Part shown: piece by piece, positions 21,341 to 32,171 of the stretch
How positions within the stretch are numbered: position 1 is the first letter of the stretch
Layout of the letters: each line of letters opens with the position of its first letter
Assembly (NCBI GenBank): GCA_039105265.1
Contig: JAPFFF010000005.1
Span: 5,379,501 to 5,443,500, forward strand
DNA from: Tritrichomonas musculus
Taxonomy: Eukaryota; Parabasalia; Tritrichomonadida; Tritrichomonadidae
DNA length: 64,000 nucleotides
Direction: 5' to 3'
Made by a program: the position numbers and the translations under genes
The notes under the pieces: generated by a model
Database searches by the model: none
What the model was told of the DNA's origin: nothing
What the model saw: the letters and a program-made list of their open reading frames with translations, nothing else

Positions 21341-22267
21341 TGTTTCTTTTTAGCAAGCTTAAGTTATTAAAATCAATTGATATTTTAATATATATAACCC
21401 ATATTATAAATAAGTATATATCCGGATTAAATTCTATTATTTATGTTTTCTTTCTTATGAAAATTTTTAATTATTTGTTTTTTAAATTTCTCAATAATAA
21501 GAACCTCAGTAATTTTTATAAAAATCAGTATTATCTTCAATCATTCAGTATTAATTGCATATAACAGCTTATATATTTCTAATAATTCATGAAAATAATA
21601 TTTTATAAATGAGATATGTGCATTTTGATTGAAACAAGCAAAATTTCATAAATATTTCAAACGTACATGAAAACTTTTTTAATTATTTTTTTCGAAGAGA
21701 ATTTTATATATCAAATGTTTTAGGCTAGTATTTAGATATTAAAGACTCCTTAAGAAACTTTAATTCCTTTTTCATTCATACTTTTTTTTTTAAAAAATAA
21801 TTATTTATTTAATATAAAATTTTTCATAAAATCAACTCAATAACGCAAATTAAAATATTTATCATGACATTTATTTGTCTCTATCAATGTTTTAAACCAT
21901 ATTTTTTTCTGTAAATAGTAAACAAAAATTTGGAGAAAATAAGAATTTTAAACTTTTCACAGTTGTTCGAATAATCTAACTTTTTTTGTTCTCCTTCCTA
22001 TTTTTTCATGATATAATTATTAATATTATTGATAGTTCACTGCCAACTATTATAACATATTTGTTATTTTAGAAAAAATCCTATAGGAAACTTTAAAAAT
22101 AGATCACCTTGTTTTTGATTCTATATTTGAAAAATTTACTTAAATAAACTGTCTTTTTGAATTCAAAAGTAAATGTTAGAATTACAAATGTATTGTATTT
22201 TGTCTATAAATCTAAAAATATGGTATTCTTTTAAATATAATAAGGACTATTCATAGAAATACTATAT

Positions 22268-22668
22268 TTTATTTTTTAATATAATTTTAAAATGTCGTTT
22301 AATTTTGTTTTGTTCTATTTTATCACAATCGAATAGTTTTACAATTAATCACTATGAAGAAATATTAATTGCTATTGCATATAGATGCTATGTATTTGTT
22401 TAAATTGAAAGGTAATTCGATGTATCATGAAATAATTCATTTTTATTTTTTTGATTAATTTAATGAAAAACTCACTCAATATGGAAGAATTTCATATTTA
22501 TTATGATATGATATATTACTTATTACGTAACAAATATATTGATATAATTTATAATAAATTATCTTCAATACATATTTAGAAAATTAGATTTTTATATTTT
22601 AAAATTTTTCTAATAAAAAAAATAACGTTACGATAAAAAATTACGTTACGATATTAAATTAGTATCTG
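22268..22668 (-). repeat. right terminal inverted repeat (401 bp)
   Basis: Right arm of the TA-flanked element. The last 10 bases before its outer end supply the final codons and the stop (22659-22661) of the truncated kinase/Sel1 frame. Confidence 0.88.
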
Positions 22669-25600
22669 TAATAAATCCAACCAAGTTCGAATTGTGCATA
22701 TGCATAATTTTGATTTGCAGCCAGTGAATAATAATGAATTGCTTTGTCAATATCATATGTGACATATTCCACTACAAAATAAATCACACCAAGATTGAAT
22801 AGTGCTTCTGGATAATTTTGATTTGCAGCGAGTGCTATATAATGAATAGCTTTGTTGATATCACACCTGACATATTTTCCTTCATAATAAATCACACCAA
22901 GATTGATTTGCGCTTCTGGATGATTTTGATTTGCAGCGAGTGAATAATAATGAATTGCTTTGTCAACATCACGACTGACATATTTTCCTTCATAATAAAT
23001 AGAGCCAAAAATGAATTGTGCTTCGGCAGAATTTTGATAAGCAGCAAGTGAAAAATAATGAATTGCTTTGTTGATATCACACCTGACATATTTTCCTTCA
23101 TAATAAATAAAACCAAGATTGATTTGCGCTTCTGGATGATTTTGATTTGCAGCGAACGAATAATAATGAATTGCTTTATCAACATCACGACGGACAGATT
23201 TTCCTTCATAATAAATCAAACCAAGATTGAATTGTGCTTCGGCAGAATTTTGATAAGCAGCGAGTGAAAAATAATGAATTGATTTGGTAATATCACGCCT
23301 GATATATTTTCCTTCATAATAAATCAAACCAAGATTGAATTGTGCTCCTGCATAATTTTGACTTGCAGCGAGTGAAAAATAATGAATCGCTTTGTCAATA
23401 TCACGACTGACATATTTTCCTTCATAATAAATAGAGCCAAAAATGAATTGTGCTTCTGCAGAATTTTGGTTTGCAGCGAGTGAAAAATAATGAATTGCTT
23501 TGTTAATATCACGACTGATATATTTTCCTTCATAATAAATAAAACCAAGAATTAATTGTGCTTCTGGAATATTTTGATTTGCAGCGAGCAAATAATAATG
23601 AATTGCTTTGTTAATATCACGTGTGATATATTTTCCTTCAGAATAAATAATACCAAGATTGAATTGTGCTTCTGGATGATTTTGATTTGCAGCGAGTGAT
23701 AAATAATGAATTGCTTTGTCAATATCACGTGTGACATATTTTCCTTCAGAATAAATACAACCAAGTTTGAATTGTGCTTTTGGATGATGTTGATTTGCAG
23801 CGAGTGAAAAATAATGAATTGCTTTGTTAATATCACGACTGATATATTTTCCTTCATAATAAATACAACCAAGTTTGAATTGTGCTTCTGGATGATTTTG
23901 ATTTGCAGCGAGTGAAAAATAATGAATTGCTTTGTCAATATCACGTGTGATATATTTTCCTTCATAATAAATAAAACCAAGATTGAGTTGTGCTTTTGGA
24001 TGATTTTGATTTGCAGCGAGTGAAAAATAATGAATTGCTTTGTCAATATCACGTGTGACATATTTTCCTTCAGAATAAATAATACCAAGATTGAATTGTG
24101 CTCCTGTATGATTTTGATTTGCAGCGAGCAAATAATAATGAATTGCTTTGTCAATATCACGTGTGACATATTTTCCTTCAGAATAAATCAAACCAAGATT
24201 GAATTGTGCTTCTGGATGATTTTGATTTGCAGCGAGTGAAAAATAATGAATTGCTTTGTCAATATCACGTGTGACATATTTTCCTTCATAATAAATACAA
24301 CCAAGAATGAATTGTGCTTCTGGATGATTTTGATTTGCAGCGAGTGAATAATAATGAATTGCTTTGTCAATATCACGTGTGACATATTTTCCTTCAGAAT
24401 AAATAATACCAAGATTGAATTGTGCTTCTGGATGATGTTGATTTGCAGCGAGCAAATAATAATGAATTGCTTTGTCAATATCACGTGCGAAATATTTTCC
24501 TTCAGAATAAATACAACCAAGATTAAATTGTGCTTCTGGATGATTTTGATTTGCAGCGAGTGAAAAATAGTGAATTGCTTTGTCAATATCACGTGTGACA
24601 TATTTTCCTTCAGAATAAATAATACCAAGTTTGAATTGTGCTTCTGGATGATTTTGATTTGCAGCGAGTGAAAAATAATGAATTGCTTTGTCAATATCAC
24701 GTGTGACATATTTTCCTTCAGAATAAATCAAACCAAGATTGAATTGTGCTACTGGATAATTTTGATTTGCAGCGAGTGATAAATAATGAATTGCTTTGTC
24801 AATATCACGTGTGACATATTTTCCTTCATAATAAATCAAACCAAGATTGAATTGTGCTTCTGGATGATTTTGATTTGCAGCGAGCAAAAAATAATGAATT
24901 GCTTTGTCAATATCACCTCTGACATATTTTCCTTCAGAATAAATTGTTCCTAAAATTAATGTTACTAGTGGAATATTTTGATTTTCGGTGATATTTTTAA
25001 CAATATTTTTAATAATATTAAAATATTTGAAATACTCTAGATATAATAAAGAAGATCTCTCAATTATAACTTCTCCTTGAAATTTTATACAAAATTCTTG
25101 AATTATTTCTGAGATAGATGGTCGCTTTTCTGGTGATGCATTCGTGCATTTGGAGAAGATTTCTTTTAGAACAGATGCTTTGTTATATTCATCTTTATAT
25201 TCTGTTTCTTCAATTAGATAATCACAAATCTTGCCAAGTGAATAAATGTCCGTTTTGTATGTGTACTTTCTTGTATAATCAATTTCTGGTGCCATGACAT
25301 TTGCATTCAGATCTAATGTATGACTAACATCCGTTTTGTTTTCTTCATTTTCGGTTGATTCTTGAGAAATTTCAATTAATCGATCAAAATCAATCAAAAT
25401 AGCTGTCTTGTTTTCATCAATCATAACATTGTTGCACTTCAAATCTCGATAAACCATACCTTCCTCATGAAAATAATAGAAGATCATCAAAAGTTCAAAA
25501 ATAATGTTAATTTTGTCATCAATCGTGAGTCCAATTTCGTTGATATGTTCCAATGTTTTACCATTAATATATTCAATAACAATATAACCTTTGCCTTCAA

Positions 25601-26585
25601 CTCGCCCATAATACTTAGGTAAAAGTGGATGACTCAACTTCTTGTAATTATCAACTTCTCGACTGAACAATTTTGGATGTTCACAATCATTTGGTTTAAT
25701 TTTTTTAATCACATATAATTCTCCTCGTTTTATGTGATATATCAACACACAATTGGAACTACTTCCTGTACCAACAATTCGTAATTCTGCGTATTCTTTT
25801 TCTTTCATTTCTTCTGGTTTACGATTTGATTCTTCTTCAATATTTTCAATGAAATATTCAATTCGATATTTGTTCTTTCTCAAATAGCTTTTCTTGATTA
25901 AATATCCAAAAAAGCATCGCGAAATTATTTCCCAAATTTCATTCATCGACCGATTCAAATGGATTGCGCATGAACTCTTGAATCCATCGATTTCTTCTTC
26001 AATTTCTGATTCTGATAAAATTTCGAGTTTTTCAATTTCAATTTTATTTTCATTTTGATCTTTATCTTCATTTTCATTCATCTCCGAAATGAGAGTTTTC
26101 GTATTTGATAAAAGGCAGAAAAACATTTTTCGATTACTGGATAAAAGAAATTGAAGAAAAGAAGATGAATTTGATGTTAATTCATGAAGAATTATCGTTT
26201 CCTCAAAACAAAGAATCAAAAAAAGTTTATTCAATTTTATATTGAGATATTTACTTTGGTCAAATATAATTACTAATGATTCCTTTATGTTTTGAATGAT
26301 TTTTTGTTCGTCTTCTTCTTTAAGAGATGAACTTTCAGAAAGATGATAAAAAGAATAATTTTGTAGAATATCTTTAAGTCCAACTTTATTAAAATCGATT
26401 TCTGATTTTCGTAATAATTCAGGAAATTTTAAGAAGTTTTGAATCATACTTGAGCTTGAATTAGGAATTTGGAAAATATTAAAATAATATTTGAATATTA
26501 TTAAAACCAAATATGAATTTAAAATTATTCCATTTAATAAAATCAAAATATTTTTATATTCATTTAAAGAATCATTAAATATCAT
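22659..26585 (-). CDS. kinase plus Sel1-repeat protein, copy A, truncated by transposon insertion
   Basis: The open frame gives 1308 aa and ends a few codons inside the inserted element (WIYYRY then TAA). Layout: hydrophobic N-terminus (about 13-40), a conserved family-specific region (45-255), a protein kinase-like domain (about 264-500), then 21 complete 36-aa Sel1-like repeats of type LGxIYxEGKYVTRDIDKAIHYxSLAANQNHPEAQF and part of a 22nd. The kinase domain has the glycine loop GTGSSSNCV, VIKK lysine, REV glutamate, YRDLKCNN catalytic loop, IDFD in place of DFG, and MAPE. Sel1 arrays form alpha-solenoid scaffolds, so the protein likely couples signalling to partner binding. It may still make a shorter protein lacking the conserved C-terminal tail. 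An earlier ATG than the conserved MIQNFLKF is used in copies A and C; either could be the start. Confidence 0.8.
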   Translation of the reverse strand: MIFNDSLNEYKNILILLNGIILNSYLVLIIFKYYFNIFQIPNSSSSMIQNFLKFPELLRKSEIDFNKVGLKDILQNYSFYHLSESSSLKEEDEQKIIQNIKESLVIIFDQSKYLNIKLNKLFLILCFEETIILHELTSNSSSFLQFLLSSNRKMFFCLLSNTKTLISEMNENEDKDQNENKIEIEKLEILSESEIEEEIDGFKSSCAIHLNRSMNEIWEIISRCFFGYLIKKSYLRKNKYRIEYFIENIEEESNRKPEEMKEKEYAELRIVGTGSSSNCVLIYHIKRGELYVIKKIKPNDCEHPKLFSREVDNYKKLSHPLLPKYYGRVEGKGYIVIEYINGKTLEHINEIGLTIDDKINIIFELLMIFYYFHEEGMVYRDLKCNNVMIDENKTAILIDFDRLIEISQESTENEENKTDVSHTLDLNANVMAPEIDYTRKYTYKTDIYSLGKICDYLIEETEYKDEYNKASVLKEIFSKCTNASPEKRPSISEIIQEFCIKFQGEVIIERSSLLYLEYFKYFNIIKNIVKNITENQNIPLVTLILGTIYSEGKYVRGDIDKAIHYFLLAANQNHPEAQFNLGLIYYEGKYVTRDIDKAIHYLSLAANQNYPVAQFNLGLIYSEGKYVTRDIDKAIHYFSLAANQNHPEAQFKLGIIYSEGKYVTRDIDKAIHYFSLAANQNHPEAQFNLGCIYSEGKYFARDIDKAIHYYLLAANQHHPEAQFNLGIIYSEGKYVTRDIDKAIHYYSLAANQNHPEAQFILGCIYYEGKYVTRDIDKAIHYFSLAANQNHPEAQFNLGLIYSEGKYVTRDIDKAIHYYLLAANQNHTGAQFNLGIIYSEGKYVTRDIDKAIHYFSLAANQNHPKAQLNLGFIYYEGKYITRDIDKAIHYFSLAANQNHPEAQFKLGCIYYEGKYISRDINKAIHYFSLAANQHHPKAQFKLGCIYSEGKYVTRDIDKAIHYLSLAANQNHPEAQFNLGIIYSEGKYITRDINKAIHYYLLAANQNIPEAQLILGFIYYEGKYISRDINKAIHYFSLAANQNSAEAQFIFGSIYYEGKYVSRDIDKAIHYFSLAASQNYAGAQFNLGLIYYEGKYIRRDITKSIHYFSLAAYQNSAEAQFNLGLIYYEGKSVRRDVDKAIHYYSFAANQNHPEAQINLGFIYYEGKYVRCDINKAIHYFSLAAYQNSAEAQFIFGSIYYEGKYVSRDVDKAIHYYSLAANQNHPEAQINLGVIYYEGKYVRCDINKAIHYIALAANQNYPEALFNLGVIYFVVEYVTYDIDKAIHYYSLAANQNYAYAQFELGWIYYRY
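22669..24960 (-). repeat. Sel1 array of copy A: 108-bp tandem units
   Basis: Twenty-one full units of 108 bp (36 codons) plus a part unit; all keep length and frame. Units nearest the kinase are almost identical, and those nearest the 3' end (S-R-R-C variants such as VRCDINKAIHY) are more diverged, as expected if unequal exchange homogenises the centre of the array. Confidence 0.9.
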
Positions 26586-26776
26586 AATAAAATATTTATA
26601 TAAACAAAATGTTTCTTATAATATTTCAATATAAAAATACATATATTATTATATTTAATAAAATAATGATATCCAAACTTTATTCCTGCATTTTTCAAAG
26701 CACAGTACTGGTGAGATATTTTAAAACATATCCTACTTTTATCATTATCAACAACAACGCATTTCACATTTTTCAC
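26582..26776 (-). CDS. conserved 64-aa leader frame overlapping the start of copy A
   Basis: A short frame (MKNVKCVVVDNDKSRICFKI...) whose stop overlaps the ATG of the kinase gene as ATGA. It is repeated upstream of copy C (42756-42950) with only two amino-acid differences. That similarity could simply reflect the recent block duplication rather than selection. The decayed equivalent upstream of copy D does not keep the frame. Weak call. Confidence 0.2.
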   Translation of the reverse strand: MKNVKCVVVDNDKSRICFKISHQYCALKNAGIKFGYHYFIKYNNICIFILKYYKKHFVYINILL

Positions 26777-27428
26777 TAGTTTATGTGGTTTAATCTGCAG
26801 TCATTTCGAAAAAACTCACTGCTTTTTCTTCATCTTCTTCTTCATTGTCATGCATTATGTCAAATTATGAAGCTATTATAAAAATTGGCATTTAAAAACA
26901 ATCCGCTTCTTCTTTATCAACTCCCATATTCATATAACCAAGGAATGCTTCTTCTTCTTCATTTTTTCAAAACGAAATTTGCAATTGAGCACAGATATCC
27001 TTGATAAAATACAATTTTAAAATAAACAAAACCTAAATTTACCATTGCTCGTAGCATCAAATTGACTCGACATTGCTTTTCTCGATGTAAATTCCATCGT
27101 ATTAATAAACACCATTGATCAGCACTTTTCTAGAGTTCTTCTCAACACTACAGCAGTATTCTTATATCTTTATACATCGAAACATAGTATTTGCATTGCA
27201 TAAATCAGAAGATATTCTAAATTATTGTATCACTTCTTATCTATCAATACATGAAACATGAAGGAGTATATCTGCATAAATATAAACTGATCATAATTGA
27301 CATTTTTTTTTTTTTTTGCTATTTTGAAATAATTCGTTGACTCTCTTTTATTAACTTCAATTATATATCCTTCTCAATCTCATTTTTGTAAAATTCGAAG
27401 AAAATGTTGAATCTATTTTATACTTCAT
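26777..27428. other. spacer between copies A and B with decayed family relics
   Basis: No intact gene. On the minus strand, 26780-27060 holds short broken stretches such as LGYMNMGVDKEEADCF that recur upstream of copies C and, more decayed, D. This segment also marks the right part of the duplicated block (homologous up to about 43240). 27300-27320 is a T run. The segment after 27330 is homologous to that after 43250. Confidence 0.5.
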
Positions 27429-30400
27429 TTAATGATAAATGATCGTTACATATGATAATTGGTCTAACAAGTCTTGTCCAAAACCTTCATAAAATATGTT
27501 CGAAATATCTTTCGCTTTCGGATATTTAGGTGGAGGAACATATTCTTGTACAACTTTGAAGTCTGAAAAACAAATTGCTTTAAGTGAAATATTATATAAA
27601 AAATCTTTCTTTCCATATGATTCATATAGATATTCAATATAAGATTCTTCATATGTTTGCATGCATGATATCATTTCTTTTATTTCATTCGATAAATGTT
27701 TGTCTTCTTTGATTCGTTTTTCAATTTCTTCGTTGATGAGTTTCCTGTTGAAATTAAATTCTTTCACTAATATCAAACATAATAATATCTTCGATTCTTC
27801 AAATTTTGGTGATGATTTGATTAATAATTCAATCGATTTGTTGATGTCTCCTTTGATCGTTTCTTCATAAATATAAATGTGAGACAAGTTGTACATCGAT
27901 AAATAATCATTTCGCTGTCGAATCGCTTCTTCAAAATATTCAATCGAATTCCCTAATCTTTTATCAATTTCTTCTCCATATCCATGCTTGTATATAATTC
28001 CAAGATTATTTTTCGCATAATGAATGTTGAAAGAAGATGCTTCTTTGTAATAATGAATCGCATCTCTGATATTCCTCTTCACATATTTCCCTTCATGGAG
28101 CAAAAATCCATGAGCAAAATTTGCCAGTCTGAATTCATTTATTGAAGCAAGCATCATGTAATAAACTCCTTTTTTAATATCTTTTTGATAACCAATGCCA
28201 GTGTAATAAATTAAGCCAAGGACGAATTGAGATTCTGGAAGATTTTGATTTGCAGCGAATGAAAAATAATGAATTGCTTTGTTAATATCACGTGTAACAT
28301 ATTTTCCTTCAAAATAAATCAAACCAAGTTTGAATTGCGCTTTTGGATAATTTTGATTTGCAGCGAGTGAATAATAATGAATTGCTTTGTCGATATCACA
28401 TGTGACATATTTTCCTTCATAATAAATCAAACCAAGTTTGAATTGTGCTCCTGGATGATTTTGATTTGCAGAGAGTGAATAATAATGAATTGCTTTGTCG
28501 ATATTACGTGTAACATATTTTCCTTCATAACAAATAAAACCAAGATTTAAATGAGCGTCTGGATCATTTTGATTTGAAGAGAGTGATAAATAATGAATTG
28601 TTTTGTTGATATCACGTGTGACATATTTTCCTTCATAATAAATAAAACCAAGATTGAATTGTGCTTCTCGATAATTTTGATTTGCAGCGAGTGAATAATA
28701 ATGAATTGCTTTGTTGATATTACGTGTAACATATTTCCCTTCATAATAAATAAAACCAAGATTGAATTGTGCTTCTGGATCATTTTGATTTGCAGCGAGT
28801 GAATAATAATGAATTGCTTTGTCGATATTACGTGTAACATATTTTCCTTCATAACAAATAAAACCAAGATTTAAATGAGCGTCTGGATCATTTTGATTTG
28901 AAGAGAGTGATAAATAATGAATTGTTTTGTTGATATCACGTGTGACATATTTCCCTTCATAATAAATAAAACCAAGATTGAATTGTGCATTTGGATCATT
29001 TTGATTTGCAGCGAGTGAATAATAATGAATTGCTTTGTTGATATTACGTGTAACATATTTCCCTTCATAATAAATAAAACCAAGATTGAATTGTGCTTCT
29101 GGATCATTTTGATTTGCAGCGAGTGAATAATAATGAATTGCTTTGTTGATATTACGTGTAACATATTTCCCTTCATAATAAATTAAACCAAGATTGAATT
29201 GTGCTTCTGGATCATTTTGATTTGAAGAGAGTGAATAATAATGAATTGCTTTGTCAATATTACGTGTGACATATTTCCCTTTATAATAAATTAAACCAAG
29301 AATGAATTGTGCTTCTGGAGTATTTTGATTTGCAGCGAGTGAATAATAATGAATTGCTTTGTTGATATTACGTGTAACATATTTTCCTTCATAATAAATA
29401 AAACCAAGATTAAATTGTGCGTCTGGATAATTTTGATTTGCAGCGAGTGAATAATAATGAATTGCTTTGTTAATACTACGACTGACATATTTCCCTTCAT
29501 AATAAATACAACCAAGATTGAATTGTGCTTTTGAATAATTTTGATTTGAAGAGAGTGAATAATAATGAATTGCTTTGTTGATATTACGACTGACATATTT
29601 TCCTTCATAATAAATAAAACCAAGAATGAATTGTGCTTCTGGAGTATTTTGATTTGCAGAGAGCGATAAATAATGAATTGCTTTGTTGATATTACGTGTA
29701 ACATATTTTCCTTCATAATAAATTAAACCAAGAATAAATTGTGCTTCTGGATCATTTGGATTTTGGGCGATTTTTTTAATAATTTCATTATTTTTTTGAA
29801 AATGTTTAAAATGTTCTTGATATAACAACACGGATCTCTCAATTATAACTTCTCCTTGAAATTTTATACAAAATTCTTGAATCATTTCTGAGATAGATGG
29901 ACGTTTTTCTGGTGATGCATTGATGCATTTGGAGAAGATTTCTTTTAGAACAGATGCCTTGATAATATCATCTCTTAATTCTGTTTCTTCAATTAGATAA
30001 TCACAAATCTTGCCAAGTGAATAAATGTTTGTTTTATATGTGTACTTTCTTGTATAATCAATTTCTGGTGCCATGACATTTGGGTTCAGATCTAATGTAT
30101 GACTAACATCCGTTTTGTTTTCATTCATTTCTGTTGATTCTTGAGTAATTTCAATTAATCAATCAAAATCAATCAAAATAGCTGTCTTGTGTTTATCAAT
30201 CATAACATTGTTGCACTTCAAATCTCGATAAACCATACCTTCCTCATGAAAATAATAGAAGATCATCAAAAGTTCAAAAATAATGTTAATTTTGTCATCA
30301 ATCGTGAGTCCAATTTCGTTGATATGTTCCAATGTTTTACCATTAATATATTCAATAACTATATAACCTTTCCCTTCAACTCGCCCATAATACTTAGGTA

Positions 30401-30992
30401 AAAGTGGATGACTCAACTTCTTGTAATTATCAACTTCTCGACTGAACAATTTTGGATGTTCATAATCATTTGGTTTAATTTTTTTAATCACATATAATTC
30501 TCCTCGTTTTATGTGATATATCAACACACAATTGGAACTACTTCCTGTTCCAACAATTCGTAATTCTGCGTATTCTTTTTCACTTATTTCTTCTGGTTTA
30601 CGATTTGATTCTTCTTCAATATTTTCAATGAAATATTCAATTCGATATTTGTTCTTTCTCAAATAACTTTTCTTGATTAAATATCGAAAAAAGCATCGCG
30701 AAATTATTTCCCAAATTTCATTCATCGACCGATTCAAATGAATTGCGCATGAACTCTTGAATCCATCGATTTCTTCTTCAAATTTTGATTCTGAAAAAAA
30801 TTCTCGATTGTCAATTTCATTCATTTCCGAAATGAGAGTTTTCGTATTTGATAAAAGGCAGAAAAACATTTTTCGATTACCCGATAAAAGAAATTGAAGA
30901 AAAGAAGATGAATTTGATGTTAATTCATGAAGAATTATCGTTTCCTCAAAACAAAGAATCAAAAAATGTTTATTCAATTTTATATTGAGATG
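27429..30992 (-). pseudogene. kinase/Sel1 copy B: 5'-truncated, with one nonsense codon in the kinase domain
   Basis: Similarity to copies A, C and D starts abruptly at about 30992 (within LNIKLNKHFLILC), so roughly the first 115 codons are missing. The kinase frame then stops at 30159-30161, where the CGA following IDFD in the paralogues is TGA. After it the same frame is open for about 900 codons: rest of the kinase domain, 14 canonical Sel1 units, the divergent units and a tail like FYEGFGQDLLDQ with a few extra residues (LSYVTIIYH). The 272-aa and 899-aa open frames on either side could be read as separate genes, but one has half a kinase and the other lacks an N-lobe. Repeats here favour TRNINKAIHYYSL, a subtype distinct from A and C, so B is an older paralogue. 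Confidence 0.8.
28200..29750 (-). repeat. Sel1 array of copy B, with a three-unit (324-bp) internal duplication
   Basis: Fourteen 108-bp units. The blocks 28547-28870 and 28871-29194 are near-identical at 324-bp spacing; both start with the distinctive GFICYEGKYV / NQNDPDAHLNL units. This shows in-register duplication of three units at once. Confidence 0.85.
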
Positions 30993-31181
30993 CTCAAAAT
31001 TGAAAAGGTCAGAAATTCTAAAATCGATCCATCACAAAGAAATATCAACACATAAAAACTGAAAATTTTTAAACTCAAAGAGTATCAAATACATTCTTAT
31101 CTTTGTTCAAAAGTAAATAAAAAATATAAATAGATAATTAAAATTAAGTTAATTTAATTAGCTAGTTGATGTTGCCAGTTT

Positions 31182-32171
31182 TCAGTATTTTGGAAGTTTT
31201 TCTTTGTGCTGCTTGACGAATGATTCAATGTTTTTAACTTCCGATCGCTCCAATTGGAACAAGTTGTAGTGGTTTTTATCCAAATCGTCAACGATATCTT
31301 TGAAGCTTGGGCGATCTTTTGGTTCGAAGTTCCAGCAGTCGCTGATGAGTTTCTTCGCAAATTCGGTGAATGATGAAGGAATATCGGCTTTCTTTCCTTT
31401 TAGGATGTCGCCGAGCTTGATCTTTGGGATAACACCGCCTGTCATGATGAAGAACACGAGAACTCCGAATGAGTAAACATCAACCTTTTCATCGTAATAA
31501 TCTTCTTCGTTGATGATTTCTGGTGCCATGAACTTTTGGCTTCCAAGGCCTCGTGTCATTGTTTGCTCTTCGATCGTCATCAATTTAGAAATTCCGAAGT
31601 CGCAGATCTTGACTGTTCCATCGCTCATGATCAGGATATTCGTTGGCTTCAAGTCGCGATGGATGACTTTTTTGAAGTGGATGTATTTCATTCCTTCCGC
31701 GATTTGGTAGATGATTTTGACGAGTTCTTCTTTAGAAAAAAATTTGTCTTCAATTCCCTTGAGCAAGTTTTGTGGGCAGTATTCAAGAAGAATCGATGGT
31801 GGAATTTTTTCGTTGCTAAGGAAAATGCCATATGCTTTCAAAATGTTCGCATGATCAAGCATGTTCATGATTTCATACTCGTTTATGAACTGCTGGAATT
31901 GGTCGGAATTCGAGTTCTTCGCATTCATCTCTTTAAGAGCATATAACTTCTTCTTGAAGACTTTGAACACTTTGCCGCCGCCACCTGAACCGAGTTCGTC
32001 AATCTTTTCCAGATCTTTGATTTCATTCTCGCCAAGAATTTTGAAGGCTTTTGATTCACGAGTCTTGTTGTCACTTTCTGCTTTGCTTTTGCTTGATTCT
32101 TTTTTAAGACGTTCATTTTCTTCTTCCAATCGGATGATTTGCTCTTTCATTCGACTATTTTCTTCTTCCAT
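31182..32171 (-). CDS. TKL-like serine/threonine protein kinase with N-terminal coiled coil
   Basis: From the first in-frame Met the product is 329 aa: coiled coil (1-40), kinase domain about 51-300, short tail. Catalytic residues are complete: GSGGGG loop (61-66), K80 (ALKEM), HRDLKPTN (171-178), DFG (191-193), MAPE (215-218). The HRDLKPTN loop, the GSQKFMAPE activation segment and CWNFEPKDRPSF place it near the TKL-like kinases expanded in trichomonads. The frame stays open upstream to 32522 and encodes a triple EKNRQQEREIEQLK coiled coil and the end of an ankyrin repeat (KTALDYSQEKNHPKIVELLK). The real protein therefore probably starts at 33353 as an ankyrin/coiled-coil/kinase fusion, provided the inserts described for 32172-33353 are removed. 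Confidence 0.8.
   Translation of the reverse strand: MEEENSRMKEQIIRLEEENERLKKESSKSKAESDNKTRESKAFKILGENEIKDLEKIDELGSGGGGKVFKVFKKKLYALKEMNAKNSNSDQFQQFINEYEIMNMLDHANILKAYGIFLSNEKIPPSILLEYCPQNLLKGIEDKFFSKEELVKIIYQIAEGMKYIHFKKVIHRDLKPTNILIMSDGTVKICDFGISKLMTIEEQTMTRGLGSQKFMAPEIINEEDYYDEKVDVYSFGVLVFFIMTGGVIPKIKLGDILKGKKADIPSSFTEFAKKLISDCWNFEPKDRPSFKDIVDDLDKNHYNLFQLERSEVKNIESFVKQHKEKLPKY

Larger units (their letters stand above)
20940..22668. mobile_element. 1.73-kb DNA transposon, 401-bp terminal inverted repeats, TA target duplication, no transposase
   Basis: Positions 20940-21340 and 22268-22668 are inverted copies of 401 bp with one mismatch seen. The ends begin CAGATACTAATTTAATATCG, and the first 45 bp carry ATCGTAACGT twice, plausible transposase sites. 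It sits between TA dinucleotides (20938-20939, 22669-22670) inside a Sel1 repeat whose uninterrupted form (TTCCTTCATAATAAAT) recurs dozens of times nearby, so the empty site is known and the duplication is exactly TA. TA duplications fit the Tc1/mariner (IS630) group, but 401-bp inverted repeats are unusually long for it. The interior (21341-22267) has only a 74-codon noise frame, so the copy is non-autonomous. The near-identity of the arms indicates a young insertion. The paralogous block at 35.5-43 kb lacks it. Confidence 0.88.

Noticed and set aside
20940-22668. Reading the insertion in copy A as a spliced intron
   Set aside because: The ends are CAG...CTG with long inverted repeats and a TA duplication, no GT...AG, and the paralogue lacks it; a transposon explains all features.
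22659-24960. CRISPR-like look of evenly spaced near-identical repeats (also 38231-41145)
   Set aside because: The 108-bp period has no spacer/repeat division; every unit translates as a 36-aa Sel1 repeat in one continuous frame after a kinase domain.
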